From a virus, in the IMG/VR virus record IMGVR_UViG_3300012928_000050, positions 1 through 21,933 of that record: DNA of 21,933 nucleotides, one strand, 5' to 3'. How positions within the stretch are numbered: position 1 is the first letter of the stretch; each line of letters begins with the position of its first letter. Shown here piece after piece: positions 1 through 8,232 of the stretch. Both the position numbers and the translations under genes were made by a program. The notes under the pieces are model-generated. The model searched no databases, was not told the origin of the DNA, and saw only the letters and a program-made list of their open reading frames with translations.

Positions 1-30
1 ATAACTTTTTATGAAAATGGTGAACAATAA
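1..30 (+). CDS. 3' end of an upstream gene (partial)
   Basis: The first 27 bases read as an open frame ending ITFYENGEQ, with a TAA stop at 28-30 that shares one base with the gp16 start (TAATG). Tight stop/start overlaps are the rule in this window, so this is probably the C-terminus of a real gene. In T4 the gene before 16 is gene 15 (tail sheath stabiliser/tail completion), which makes gp15 the natural guess, but nine residues cannot prove it. Confidence 0.45.
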   Translation: MTFYENGEQ

Positions 31-503
31 TGAGCAAATTGGAAGATAGTGTAAACGATATTTTAGGTATCGAAAAGAAAAGTACAGATGTAACCGTTTC
101 AGACTTTGAACAACCAGCACCTGTACCTAGAAAAATAGATGAGAATAAACCTCATGTTGACCAAGATTATGAAAATAGTAGAGAAAACTATTATAATCTT
201 ATTGACAAAGGCAATCAAGCAATTGAGGGTATATTAGATATTGCAAAAGAAGGCCAACACCCTAGAGCATATGAAGTTGCAGGTCAATTGATTGGGCAAG
301 TTGCACAAACGGTAGATAAACTACAAGACTTACAAAAGAAATTAAAAGATTTAAAAGAAGTGCCAAACAAGGCAAATACAAATATTAAAAATGCTTTATT
401 TGTAGGTTCGACAAACGAATTACAAAAAATGTTGAGGAAAAATGATGAAACTATTGAAGTCACAAAGACAAGTACCGAAGAAAAAGATATTTCAAATAAG
501 TGA
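30..503 (+). CDS. 16: Small terminase subunit, T4 gp16-like
   Basis: Probable small terminase, which recognises phage DNA and stimulates the ATPase of the large subunit during packaging. The 157 residues are close to T4 gp16 (about 164). The N-terminus is acidic and probably flexible, with a Pro-rich stretch near residues 28-37. The middle (about 65-120) is alpha-helical with heptad-like hydrophobic spacing, such as VAQTVDKLQDLQKKLKDLKE, as expected for the coiled-coil oligomerisation region. The C-terminus is charged. The start is fixed by the one-base overlap with the upstream stop. The identification rests on helical character, length and position two genes before gp17; small terminases diverge fast, so it relies on synteny more than on motifs. 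The last 62 bases are overlapped by the next gene. Confidence 0.8.
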   Translation: MSKLEDSVNDILGIEKKSTDVTVSDFEQPAPVPRKIDENKPHVDQDYENSRENYYNLIDKGNQAIEGILDIAKEGQHPRAYEVAGQLIGQVAQTVDKLQDLQKKLKDLKEVPNKANTNIKNALFVGSTNELQKMLRKNDETIEVTKTSTEEKDISNK

Positions 504-732
504 TTTAACTTATATTAAGTCAATGACACCTCTGCCTGAATTACTAAAAGGCGAAGAGTTAATCAATCCAATAGAAGTAATGAGACATGCTGTATCAAAG
601 ACACCAAGATATGGTGCCGGTGGTAAACCTTATACTGAAAAAGAATTTAGTGTATGGCGTGGTAGTCAGAGAGTACAGGCTGCTATAAAATTAGGTTATA
701 CACATATAGAGGGCATAGTAATTAATGATTGA
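442..732 (+). CDS. Small ParB-like (ParB/Srx-fold) protein inside the terminase operon
   Basis: A 96-residue basic protein. The C-terminal stretch WRGSQRVQAAIKLGYTHIEG (residues 72-91), followed by IVIND, resembles the core of ParB N-terminal domains: a G-x-x-R loop, an AA-x-x-LGY helix and a short beta strand. The upstream ELINPIEVMRHAV region fits the usual preceding segment. It starts inside gene 16, overlapping it by 62 bases in another frame. A GAGG at 434-437 serves ATG 442 or, with better spacing, ATG 445; ATG 523 would avoid the overlap but has no clear ribosome site. It overlaps the next gene by 8 bases. ParB-fold proteins bind DNA or nucleotides, and some phage members are nucleases or modification-linked, but only the fold is suggested here. 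A role in packaging would be inference from position. Confidence 0.6.
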   Translation: MMKLLKSQRQVPKKKIFQISDLTYIKSMTPLPELLKGEELINPIEVMRHAVSKTPRYGAGGKPYTEKEFSVWRGSQRVQAAIKLGYTHIEGIVIND

Positions 733-1282
733 TTTAGTGAATAACAAATATCAAGTTTTTGATAATTTAGTATCAAAAGAAACGCAAGATTATATTGAAA
801 GTATGTTGTTAGATGGTGATAATTTTCCTTGGTTTTTTAATGATACAAGTTGCAAGTTAGATGAAGAAGACCAAGGAATGCCTTTCTATGATTATATGCA
901 ATTTTCACATTCATTTGTATTAGACTATAAAGAAAACTCTTCTGCTAAAGGTTTAGTATTAGATAAATTATTAAAAGAAGTTGATATTAAAAATCAAGTA
1001 ATAAGAGCAAAGGCAAACTTAAAACCTATTGCTCCTATGGGAGATTTAGACAAACATAATAAACCTCACTATGACCAAAAAGAAGACCATTTTGTAGGTT
1101 TATATTATGTAAATGAAAGTGATGGAGATACTTGGTTGTTTAATGAAGATAAAGCAATGTTAGCAAGAATAAAACCAAGAAAGGGTAGATTACTTGTATT
1201 TGATGGCAATTTATTACATGCGGCTTCACATCCGTATTATGCAAAGAAAAGACTAGTAATAAACATAGATTTTAAAAAATGA
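725..1282 (+). CDS. 2OG-Fe(II) oxygenase, prolyl-4-hydroxylase-like, HxD type
   Basis: A 185-residue 2-oxoglutarate and Fe(II)-dependent dioxygenase. The double-stranded beta-helix signature is complete: H115-Y-D117 in KPHYDQ, a GLYYVNESDGDTWLFNE strand pair, the distal H165 in LLHAASH, and R176 about eleven residues later for the 2OG carboxylate. The family uses O2 and 2OG to hydroxylate proteins, nucleic acids or small molecules, and the substrate is not readable here. The N-terminal layout (a short strand, DNLVSKET, then a FPWFF segment) matches the oxygenases at 15881 and 21120, so these three look like paralogues. It sits between the ParB-like gene and gp17, with an 8-base overlap before it and an ATGA overlap after it. 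T4 has no oxygenase in this position. Confidence 0.88.
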   Translation: MIDLVNNKYQVFDNLVSKETQDYIESMLLDGDNFPWFFNDTSCKLDEEDQGMPFYDYMQFSHSFVLDYKENSSAKGLVLDKLLKEVDIKNQVIRAKANLKPIAPMGDLDKHNKPHYDQKEDHFVGLYYVNESDGDTWLFNEDKAMLARIKPRKGRLLVFDGNLLHAASHPYYAKKRLVINIDFKK

Positions 1283-2910
1283 GTACAGACGCATATCTAG
1301 GTAATCCTAATTTAAAAAAGGTAAACACACCTATTGAATTTACGAAAGAACAAATCGTAGAATATCAAAAGTGTGCTGAAGACCCTATTTACTTTATGGA
1401 AAAATATATCCGTATTGTATCTCTTGATGAAGGTCTAGTGCCTTTTAATATGTATGATTTTCAAAAACATATTGTAAGAACAATACACGACAATAGATTT
1501 ACAATATGCAAATTACCAAGACAATCAGGTAAATCTACAACAACCGTATCTTATCTATTACATTTTGCATTGTTTAATCCTAATTCAAACATTGCCATAC
1601 TTGCAAACAAATCATCTACTGCTAGAGATATATTAGGTCGTGTTCAACTTGCATATGAAAATTTACCAAAATGGTTACAACAAGGTGTTATAAACTGGAA
1701 CAAAGGTAATATTGAATTAGAAAACAAGTCAGTAATTGTGGCGGCTGCAACATCTTCAAGTGCTATTCGAGGTGGTTCTTATAATATTATCTTTCTTGAT
1801 GAGTTTGCTTTCGTTCCTGCTAATATTGCCGAAATGTTTTTTAGCGCAGTTTATCCTACCATATCTGCTGGTACAAAAACTAAAATGATTATTGTATCTA
1901 CACCTTATGGTATGAACCAGTTTTACAAATTATGGACAGACGCAGAGAATAAAAGAAATGATTATGTACCTATTGAAGTACATTGGTCAGAGGTACCAGG
2001 TAGAGATGAGGCATGGAAAGAAGCAACAATTAGAAACACCTCACCTGAGCAGTTTCAACAAGAGTTTGAGTGTGAATTTTTAGGTAGTGTTAACACATTA
2101 ATTAATCCTGCTAAGATTAAAAATATGGTCTTTCAACAACCATTACAATCTAATGGTGGTTTAGATGTATATGAGAAACCTGAAAAAGATAAAACATATG
2201 TAGCAATGGTTGATGTTGCTAGAGGTGTCACAAAAGATTATTCAGCATTTGTAGTAGTAGATATAACACAAATACCATATAGAGTTGTAGCAAAATTTAG
2301 AGATAATGAAATTAAACCTTTATTGTTTCCTCATAAAATAGAACAAGTGTGTAAGGCATATAATCATGCACATGTAATTGTAGAAACAAATGATTTAGGT
2401 CAACAGGTTGCAGAGGCATTGCAATTTGAATTAGAGTATGATAATCTATTAATGACTACACAAAGAGGTAGAGCAGGTCAAATATTAGGCGCTGGTTTTT
2501 CAGGAAGAGGGACTGGTTTTGGTGTTAAGATGACCAAACAAATTAAAAAAATAGGTTGTTCAAATATTAAATCATTAATTGAAGGAGATAAAATTGTAAT
2601 AAATGATTTTGATATGGTGGGTGAGATGTCTACCTTTGTAAAACGAGGTCAATCATGGCAGGCCGAAGATGGTAATACAGACGATTTAATGATGTGTTTA
2701 GTCATATTTGGCTGGTTATCTAATCAACCTTTTTTCAAAGAGATGACAGATACAAATGCTCGTCAAATACTATACGAGGAACAACAAAAACAAATAGAGC
2801 AGGATATGGCGCCGTTTGGTTTCGTAGATGATGGTATACCAGACCATGAGAAACCTGAAGTTGATGAATATGGTACACTTTGGCATCCGGTGACATACAA
2901 GAGGGATTAG
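1279..2910 (+). CDS. 17: Large terminase subunit (packaging ATPase/nuclease), T4 gp17-like
   Basis: Motor and nuclease that pumps DNA into the prohead through the portal. The N-terminal ATPase has the phage-type Walker A PRQSGKST (80-87, K85), Walker B IIFLDE (170-175) and coupling motif STPYG (207-211). The C-terminal RNase H-like nuclease supplies the metal ligands D312 (VDVARG), E369 (IVETND) and D468 or D469 (GNTDDL), matching the D/E/D triad of T4 gp17. At 543 residues it is shorter than T4 gp17 (610), mostly at the N-terminus. The start shares ATGA with the oxygenase stop, so translation is probably coupled. No catalytic residue is missing and the gene looks intact. Confidence 0.97.
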   Translation: MSTDAYLGNPNLKKVNTPIEFTKEQIVEYQKCAEDPIYFMEKYIRIVSLDEGLVPFNMYDFQKHIVRTIHDNRFTICKLPRQSGKSTTTVSYLLHFALFNPNSNIAILANKSSTARDILGRVQLAYENLPKWLQQGVINWNKGNIELENKSVIVAAATSSSAIRGGSYNIIFLDEFAFVPANIAEMFFSAVYPTISAGTKTKMIIVSTPYGMNQFYKLWTDAENKRNDYVPIEVHWSEVPGRDEAWKEATIRNTSPEQFQQEFECEFLGSVNTLINPAKIKNMVFQQPLQSNGGLDVYEKPEKDKTYVAMVDVARGVTKDYSAFVVVDITQIPYRVVAKFRDNEIKPLLFPHKIEQVCKAYNHAHVIVETNDLGQQVAEALQFELEYDNLLMTTQRGRAGQILGAGFSGRGTGFGVKMTKQIKKIGCSNIKSLIEGDKIVINDFDMVGEMSTFVKRGQSWQAEDGNTDDLMMCLVIFGWLSNQPFFKEMTDTNARQILYEEQQKQIEQDMAPFGFVDDGIPDHEKPEVDEYGTLWHPVTYKRD

Positions 2911-2926
2911 TGAGGTTTGCGTATCT

Positions 2927-2934
2927 TATAAATA
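2927..2934 (+). promoter_or_regulatory. T4-type late promoter TATAAATA before the tail sheath gene
   Basis: An exact TATAAATA, the -10 element read by gp55-directed RNA polymerase in T4-like phages, lies 17 bases after the gp17 stop. It would give gp18 a leader of roughly 105-110 bases. The same octamer stands before gp21 and gp22. Confidence 0.75.
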
Positions 2935-2979
2935 TCATTGAGGTAATTAAGTTTATCTTATGATAGATTTAAATATGGG

Positions 2980-3041
2980 CGTATGAATAATACGAAATTT
3001 GAAGTAAAAAAACTATTATTTAATTTGCAAATTAAAAGGAG
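2980..3041 (+). promoter_or_regulatory. Structured leader of the tail sheath gene
   Basis: Between the late promoter and gene 18 there are two dyads: CGTAT-gaata-ATACG at 2980-2994, and a perfect 18-base AT-rich palindrome at 3019-3036 (TTTAATTTGCAAATTAAA). The second directly abuts the ribosome site AAGGAG (3036-3041). As RNA it could form a 7-bp A-U stem with a TGCA loop next to the site. Whether it changes translation is unknown. Nothing in the leader looks protein-coding. Confidence 0.4.
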
Positions 3042-3048
3042 AACCTAA

Positions 3049-4962
3049 ATGGCATTTCAAGTATCACCAGGTGTTCTCGTACAGGAAAAAGACTTAACAA
3101 GAATTATTCCTGCCGTTTCAACATCTACTGGAGCTTTTGCTGGTAAATTCGCAAAAGGACCGTTAGATGAGGTAGTGACTATTTCTAGTGAACAAGAGTT
3201 AGTATCCGTATTTGGCAAACCAGACGCTGATAATTTCGAAGATTTTTTTAGCGCCGCTGCTTTTCTACAATACTCTAACGCTTTAAGAGTTGTCCGAGTA
3301 CAGAATTCATCTGTATCAAACGCTACCGAAAGTGGTTCAGCGTTTGTAATCAAAAATCTAACTGATTACCAAGATAACTATGCTGATGGTTCTGGTTCTG
3401 TTGGACAATGGGCTGCTAGAACAGCAGGCGCCCATGGTAACTCAATAGCGGTACATGTTTGTCCGTCTGCTCAAGCATACGAAGAATTAAACATAACAAC
3501 CGTTAATGACGCTTCAACAGCAACTGGAGATACGGTAGTAACCGTCACATCTGGCACAGGCATTGGTATTGGTGACATTGTTAACTTTGGCGATAATCAC
3601 GAATACAGAGTTATAAATGTTGCAACAAATGATTTAACAATAGTAAGAAAAAACGAACCTGATTATTTCGCAGCTAGCGATTCCTCTGGTCTTGTTGAAG
3701 CACTAACAAATGGTGCTCAAGTAAGAAGAAGATGGAAGTATTATGACCTAGTTAAGAAAGCACCAGGAACATCTACATTCGTATCACAAAAAGGTGGTTC
3801 AAATGATGAACTACACATTGTCGTAGTTGACGAAGATGGCGACATCACAGGAACAAAAGGTGATGTATTAGAAGTTTATGACGCATTGTCAAAAGCTTCA
3901 GACGCAAAACTTCCTCAAGGCGAAACAAACTATTACCCAACGGTAATTCAGAATAAGTCTAATCACATATTCTGGATGGACCACAACACAGGCGGTTCAA
4001 ACTGGGGTAATGCAGGTACTTCAACTTTCACAGCAGTTGCAGACCCTATTTCAGTATCACTTCAAAGTGGTTCAAATGGGAGTGCTTCAACAACTGGTCA
4101 GTTAAGAGTTGCATATGAGAAGTTTGCTGATACAGACACGGTTGATGTTGGACTTATCATAGGTGGTAAGTGTGACGCAACTCACATTGACAACCTTATT
4201 ACAATCGCAGAAAACAGAAAAGACGCAATAGCATTTGTGTCTCCTGAAAGAAGTGATGTACTTAATGTTGACGGAAGCACAGCAACATCTAATGTTGTTT
4301 CTTTCTTCAATGGTATCCGTTCATCTTCATATGTTGTATTCGATAGTGGATACAAATATATGTACGACAGATATAACGATATGTACAGATATATACCTTT
4401 AAACGGTGACATGGCAGGTCTAGCTGCACGAACTGATTTAATCGCAGACGCTTGGTACTCACCAGCAGGATTAAACAGAGGTGTTGTAAGAGGCGCTGTT
4501 AAACTTGCATACAATCCTACAAAAACACAAAGAGATGACCTTTACAGAGCTAGAGTAAATCCAGTAGCGACCTTCCCAGGTCAAGGTACGGTTTTATTTG
4601 GCGATAAAACAGGTCTATCAACTCCAAGTGCTTTTGATAGAATAAATGTAAGAAGATTGTTTATCGTATTAGAAAAGGCGATTGCTACGGCTGCTAAATT
4701 CCAATTGTTTGAATTCAATGATGAATTTACAAGAGCGAACTTTAGAAACATAATCGAACCTTTTTTAAGAGAAGTACAAGGTAGAAGAGGTGTCACAGAC
4801 TTTTTAGTAGTGTGTGATGAAACTAACAACACAGGTCAAGTAATAGACGCTAACGAATTCGTTGCTGAAATCTTTATTAAACCAGCGAGAGCAGTTAACT
4901 TTATTACTTTACAATTTATCGCAACCAGAACTGGTGTCAGTTTTGATGAAGTTGCAGGTTAA
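3049..4962 (+). CDS. 18: Contractile tail sheath protein, T4 gp18-like
   Basis: Main contractile sheath protein that polymerises around the tail tube and contracts on infection. It has 637 residues (T4 gp18: 659). The N-terminus (SPGVLVQEKD, then AGKFAKGPLDE and VFGKPD) is typical of myovirus sheath proteins. The C-terminal domain (FDRINVRRLF, LEKAI, REVQGRRGV, EIFIKPARAVNFI) is the conserved core that forms the handshake with neighbouring subunits. The middle (about 130-400) is Ser/Thr/Gly-rich and variable, as expected for the surface-exposed domains. It is preceded by AAGGAG and a late promoter. GAC-Ala codons are conspicuous here, with eight Asp-Ala pairs all written GAC-GCN. Confidence 0.97.
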   Translation: MAFQVSPGVLVQEKDLTRIIPAVSTSTGAFAGKFAKGPLDEVVTISSEQELVSVFGKPDADNFEDFFSAAAFLQYSNALRVVRVQNSSVSNATESGSAFVIKNLTDYQDNYADGSGSVGQWAARTAGAHGNSIAVHVCPSAQAYEELNITTVNDASTATGDTVVTVTSGTGIGIGDIVNFGDNHEYRVINVATNDLTIVRKNEPDYFAASDSSGLVEALTNGAQVRRRWKYYDLVKKAPGTSTFVSQKGGSNDELHIVVVDEDGDITGTKGDVLEVYDALSKASDAKLPQGETNYYPTVIQNKSNHIFWMDHNTGGSNWGNAGTSTFTAVADPISVSLQSGSNGSASTTGQLRVAYEKFADTDTVDVGLIIGGKCDATHIDNLITIAENRKDAIAFVSPERSDVLNVDGSTATSNVVSFFNGIRSSSYVVFDSGYKYMYDRYNDMYRYIPLNGDMAGLAARTDLIADAWYSPAGLNRGVVRGAVKLAYNPTKTQRDDLYRARVNPVATFPGQGTVLFGDKTGLSTPSAFDRINVRRLFIVLEKAIATAAKFQLFEFNDEFTRANFRNIIEPFLREVQGRRGVTDFLVVCDETNNTGQVIDANEFVAEIFIKPARAVNFITLQFIATRTGVSFDEVAG

Positions 4963-4979
4963 GGTAGAGGAGAAATAAA

Positions 4980-5507
4980 ATGGCAAACATTAACGACTTC
5001 AAAGCTAAACTTGCAGGTGGTGGCGCAAGAGCCAATCAGTTTAAGGTAACAATGCCTTTTCCTGGTTACGCACAAGTTGGCGGCGAGATAGAAGACCTTG
5101 CTTTCTTATGCAAAGCAACAGCATTACCAGGTATGTCAGTACCTAGTTTTAATGTACCTTTTAGAGGTAGAGCTGTTAAGATAGCAGGTGATAGAACAAT
5201 CGAAGACTGGAACATAACGGTACTAAACGATACAAATTTCAAATTAAGAAACGCATTTGAAAGATGGTCGAATGGTATAAACAACATGACAGACAACGAA
5301 GGATTAACAAATCCGGCGGACTATCAAGTTGACGCTTTCGTTGACCAGTTAGATAGAAACGGTGCAACTATAAAAAGTTATACGCTTAGAGGCGCATTTC
5401 CAACTATAATTGCTCCAATTGAGTTGACATATGACGAGGCTACAGCAATCGAAGAATTTGCTGTTACCTTTGCGTATCAATATTTTGAAACAAACACAAC
5501 TACTTAA
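4980..5507 (+). CDS. 19: Tail tube protein, T4 gp19-like
   Basis: Inner tail tube subunit that stacks as hexameric rings through which DNA passes. It has 175 residues (T4 gp19: 163). The start (MANINDFKAKL, RANQFKVTMPFPG) and the segment ALPGMSVPSFNVPFRGRAVK are the usual gp19 N-terminal region. EDWNITVLNDTNFKLRNAFERW is the conserved centre, and EEFAVTFAYQYFE is the closing beta strand of the T4-type tube. A strong ribosome site (AGGAG) sits 8 bases before the ATG. It lies 17 bases after gene 18 and is probably co-transcribed with it. Confidence 0.95.
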   Translation: MANINDFKAKLAGGGARANQFKVTMPFPGYAQVGGEIEDLAFLCKATALPGMSVPSFNVPFRGRAVKIAGDRTIEDWNITVLNDTNFKLRNAFERWSNGINNMTDNEGLTNPADYQVDAFVDQLDRNGATIKSYTLRGAFPTIIAPIELTYDEATAIEEFAVTFAYQYFETNTTT

Positions 5508-5513
5508 TAGTAT

Positions 5514-5521
5514 TATAAGTA
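5514..5521 (+). promoter_or_regulatory. Possible weak late promoter variant TATAAGTA before the portal gene
   Basis: TATAAGTA differs at one position from the late octamer and lies in the 32-base gap before gene 20, just before the ribosome site AAGGAG. The octamer is AT-rich, so a chance match is possible. Read-through from the gene 18 promoter could equally supply gene 20. Confidence 0.3.
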
Positions 5522-5539
5522 GTTTAAGGAGAATATATA

Positions 5540-7048
5540 ATGGCTGATTTATTTGGGTTTTCTATTACACGGAAAAAGCAACAGGCAGACCCGAAACAAA
5601 GCTTTACACAACCACAGGCGGATGATGGTACACAAACTATCGCCGCCGGTGGATATTTTGGTCAGTACCTTGACATGGAAGGTACTGCCAAGAATGAGCA
5701 AGACTTAATCCGAAGATACAGAGAAATTTCACTCCATCCGGAGTGTGACATGGCTATCGAAGATATTATCAACGAAGCAGTTGTATCTAACGAGATGAAA
5801 GAGGCAGTAAAGCTTAATTTGGATAACTTGCCTTACGGTAAAGATGTAAGAAGAAAAATCGAAAACGAGTTTAGTGAAGTATTAAGGTTGTTAAACTTTA
5901 GTACAAAAGGTCACGATATCTTTAGAAGATGGTATGTTGACGGAAGAGTTTATTATCATAAAGTAATTGATAGAGAAGAAACTTCCAGAGGTATTACTGA
6001 ATTAAGATATATTGACCCTAGAAAAATTAAGAAGATTAGAGAAGTAAGAAAGAAACGACCAGATGTTTCAACTCCTCATGGTCTTACGGTTGTAGATGAA
6101 TTCGAAGAATATTTTATGTACAACGAAAAAGGTGTCACGAATACGACATCTGGTGGTATTAAGATTGCCGTTGACGCAATTGCATTTGTACCATCTGGAT
6201 TAATTGACCAAAATAAGAACCAAGTATTATCTTATTTACATAAGGCAATTAAACCAACAAATCAATTAAGAATGATTGAGGACTCGGCAGTTATTTACAG
6301 AATTGCTAGAGCACCTGAAAGAAGAATTTTTAAGATTGATGTAGGTAATTTACCTAAAGTAAAAGCTGAACAATATCTACGAGATGTTATGGCAAGATAT
6401 AGAAATAAACTTGTCTATGACGCAAACACAGGTGAAATCAGAGACGACAGAAACTATATGTCTATGTTGGAAGATTTCTGGTTACCAAGTAGAGAAGGTG
6501 GTAGAGGCACATCTATTGATACTTTACCAGGCGGACAAAATTTAGGTGAAATACAAGATATAGAATACTTTAGAGCAAAACTTTATAGAAGTTTAAATGT
6601 TCCTGTAAGTAGATTAGAAGGCAGTCAAGGTTTTAATCTTGGCCGTTCTACTGAAATTACAAGAGATGAACTTAAATTTACAAAGTTTGTTCAAAGATTA
6701 AGAAAGAAATTTACAGAGTTATTTAACGACATACTGAAAACTCAATTAGTATTGAAAAAAGTTATTGCTGAAGAAGATTGGCATAATGTTAAAGAAAATT
6801 TAGCGTATGACTTTTTACAAGATGGTCACTTTGCAGAATTAAAAGATAGTGAGTTATTATTGGAAAGATTGAGATTGGCAAATGAAATGCGTGATTATGT
6901 TGGTAAATATTTTTCTGTGGAATATGTACGAAAAAATGTACTAAAACAAAACGAGAGAGAAATAGAAGACATTGACAATCAAATTAAGAAAGAGATTGAT
7001 GATGGTATTATTTCTGCTCCAACAGACGACTTAAATAATAAAATCTAG
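5540..7048 (+). CDS. 20: Portal vertex protein, T4 gp20-like
   Basis: Dodecameric portal at the unique capsid vertex. It nucleates prohead assembly, is the channel for packaging with gp17 and later joins the neck. It has 502 residues (T4 gp20: 524). The conserved N-terminal block (DLIRRYREISLHPECD, residues about 54-69, then MAIEDIINEAV) marks the gp20 family. The central blocks ELRYIDPRKIKKIREV and RNKLVYDANTGEIRDDR, and the tunnel-region helix before LNVPVSRLE, are also typical. The C-terminus is charged and helical (NEREIEDIDNQIKKEIDDG). It has a good AAGGAG site and lies 9 bases before the next gene. Confidence 0.96.
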   Translation: MADLFGFSITRKKQQADPKQSFTQPQADDGTQTIAAGGYFGQYLDMEGTAKNEQDLIRRYREISLHPECDMAIEDIINEAVVSNEMKEAVKLNLDNLPYGKDVRRKIENEFSEVLRLLNFSTKGHDIFRRWYVDGRVYYHKVIDREETSRGITELRYIDPRKIKKIREVRKKRPDVSTPHGLTVVDEFEEYFMYNEKGVTNTTSGGIKIAVDAIAFVPSGLIDQNKNQVLSYLHKAIKPTNQLRMIEDSAVIYRIARAPERRIFKIDVGNLPKVKAEQYLRDVMARYRNKLVYDANTGEIRDDRNYMSMLEDFWLPSREGGRGTSIDTLPGGQNLGEIQDIEYFRAKLYRSLNVPVSRLEGSQGFNLGRSTEITRDELKFTKFVQRLRKKFTELFNDILKTQLVLKKVIAEEDWHNVKENLAYDFLQDGHFAELKDSELLLERLRLANEMRDYVGKYFSVEYVRKNVLKQNEREIEDIDNQIKKEIDDGIISAPTDDLNNKI

Positions 7049-7057
7049 GAGGATTAG

Positions 7058-7360
7058 ATGAGTGAAAGTACGAACAAATTTATTGACGCATTAGCAAAAG
7101 GCGATAATGTAGCCGCTGGTGACGCATTTAAGGACGCTTTAAGAGATAAAGTGGCAGATAGTCTTGACGCAAAAAGACAAGAGTTAGCAGGACATATCTT
7201 TAATCAAAACCCGGAAGTAAATAATGGTGCGACTGAATTTTCAGACCCTAAACCAAATGTTGCTGACCCGGCACCTGAAACAGGTCAGGTAATTGATACG
7301 CAAGGAAACCAAATAGAGTTTACACCGAACAATGCAGAACCAGAAAGTCAAGACAAGTAA
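7058..7360 (+). CDS. Small prohead core protein candidate (gp67 position)
   Basis: A 100-residue charged protein directly after the portal, the place of gene 67 (prohead core) in T4. The N-terminal 50 residues are helical and Ala/Asp/Lys-rich (FIDALAKGDNVAAGDAFKDA, then LRDKVADSL and KRQELAGHIF). The C-terminal half is Pro/Asn/Glu-rich and probably disordered. Similar small proteins occur between portal and protease genes in T4-like marine phages. A role as a scaffold component cleaved by gp21 is inferred from position and composition, not from a motif. It has a strong ribosome site (AGGAGG) and overlaps the next gene by 29 bases. Confidence 0.6.
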   Translation: MSESTNKFIDALAKGDNVAAGDAFKDALRDKVADSLDAKRQELAGHIFNQNPEVNNGATEFSDPKPNVADPAPETGQVIDTQGNQIEFTPNNAEPESQDK

Positions 7361-7565
7361 TTACCTGTCAAAAGGTATAGATACTGAAACATTTAGAAGT
7401 TTGCCACCATTACATAAAAATGTGGTGACAGACTTCTTTAATACGGTAGAAGAAGATGGTAATGTAATTGATAGGGTAGAAAACGCTATTGATGTAGTTG
7501 CTAGTAAACATAATGTGAATACAGATATATTATATAATTACATAGAAAAAGAGGTAGGTATTTAA
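7332..7565 (+). CDS. Small protein in the gp68 prohead-core position, function unknown
   Basis: A 77-residue acidic protein. After about 15 residues of polar N-terminus it has two predicted helices (LPPLHKNVVTDFFNTVEE and VIDRVENAIDVVASKHNV) and a C-terminal DILYNYIEKEVGI. The only ATG lies inside the preceding gene, giving a 29-base overlap. Its ribosome site is weak, so translation may be coupled to the upstream gene. In T4 the gene between 67 and 21 is 68, a prohead core protein. This protein is shorter and I see no clear sequence match, so the assignment is positional only. Confidence 0.5.
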   Translation: MQNQKVKTSNYLSKGIDTETFRSLPPLHKNVVTDFFNTVEEDGNVIDRVENAIDVVASKHNVNTDILYNYIEKEVGI

Positions 7566-7802
7566 ATGGCATGGGTAGATATTCCAGGTTCAAATAGTGT
7601 GTGGCAATATGAAAATACTGCTACGGCGTCTAATACATATGCAAGTGCTCCAGGCACATACTCTGGTGGTGTAAGAACTTTCACACAACCAGGTACAGGT
7701 TTAGAAACTAAAGTATATGTAAGAACAAGAAAAAAAGGCGAAACAACTGAGCGTGGTGAACTATCTAAAACATTTTTTGACGCTACACATATAGGATTTT
7801 AA
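7566..7802 (+). CDS. Small probable virion structural protein
   Basis: A 78-residue protein beginning MAWVDIPGSNSVWQYENTA, rich in Ser, Thr, Gly and aromatic residues, with alternating polar/hydrophobic stretches that suggest beta strands. There are no Cys residues, membrane segments or catalytic motifs. Its ATG follows the previous stop immediately and is preceded by AGGTAGGT. It sits in the head-gene cluster and composition fits a capsid-associated or decoration protein, but I do not recognise a characterised family. Confidence 0.6.
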   Translation: MAWVDIPGSNSVWQYENTATASNTYASAPGTYSGGVRTFTQPGTGLETKVYVRTRKKGETTERGELSKTFFDATHIGF

Positions 7803-8198
7803 ATGGCAGACCAGATAACAACACAAACAATTGCTGACACCTCTGGTGTTAAGTATGTTACCAAAATGACAAATTTTTCAGACGGCACAGGCGAGAGTTT
7901 AGTCACAAAGGTAGACGCTTCAGCTACGACATTTATGAGTGAAGACGCAGAGAGAAAAATCAGTAAGATTTGGTACTCTATTAATACTACTAATCAAAAA
8001 TCAGCAGTAGAATTGTTGTGGGCTGGTACAGGTTCTAATCAAACTGCTGTTATTTTAAGTGGTAACGGATATTGGGACTTTAGAGAAGCAGGAGATGAGT
8101 TGAAAAACAACGCTACCGGCGCTACTGGAGATGTTCTATTATCGACAAGAAACTTTGCTAATGGCGACAATTACACAATTATTGTAGAGTTTAGATAA
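7803..8198 (+). CDS. Probable virion structural protein, beta-rich
   Basis: A 131-residue protein with the look of a compact beta-sandwich: alternating strands such as KYVTKMTNF, ERKISKIWYSI, KSAVELLWAG, AVILSGNGYWDF and DNYTIIVEFR separated by Gly/Asn/Thr-rich turns. No cleavage, catalytic or transmembrane motif is visible. It follows the 7566 gene with no intergenic base and is the last gene before the gp21 late promoter. A head-surface or decoration role is inferred from this context. I do not recognise a named T4 homologue. Confidence 0.6.
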   Translation: MADQITTQTIADTSGVKYVTKMTNFSDGTGESLVTKVDASATTFMSEDAERKISKIWYSINTTNQKSAVELLWAGTGSNQTAVILSGNGYWDFREAGDELKNNATGATGDVLLSTRNFANGDNYTIIVEFR

Positions 8199-8205
8199 AA
8201 AACCT

Positions 8206-8213
8206 TATAAATA
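8206..8213 (+). promoter_or_regulatory. T4-type late promoter TATAAATA before gp21
   Basis: An exact late octamer lies 8 bases after the 7803 gene stop and 20 bases before the gp21 ATG. An AGAGAGAG purine run at 8221-8228 is the likely ribosome site for gp21. Confidence 0.75.
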
Positions 8214-8232
8214 GTACAATAGAGAGAGAAAA

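Noticed and set aside
2735-2938. Minus-strand open frame opposite the end of gene 17
   Set aside because: It lies opposite the well-supported nuclease domain of gp17 and has no recognisable protein pattern or clear ribosome site.
4182-4514. Minus-strand open frame within gene 18
   Set aside because: It is antisense to the conserved sheath protein, with a composition typical of shadow frames and no ribosome site seen.
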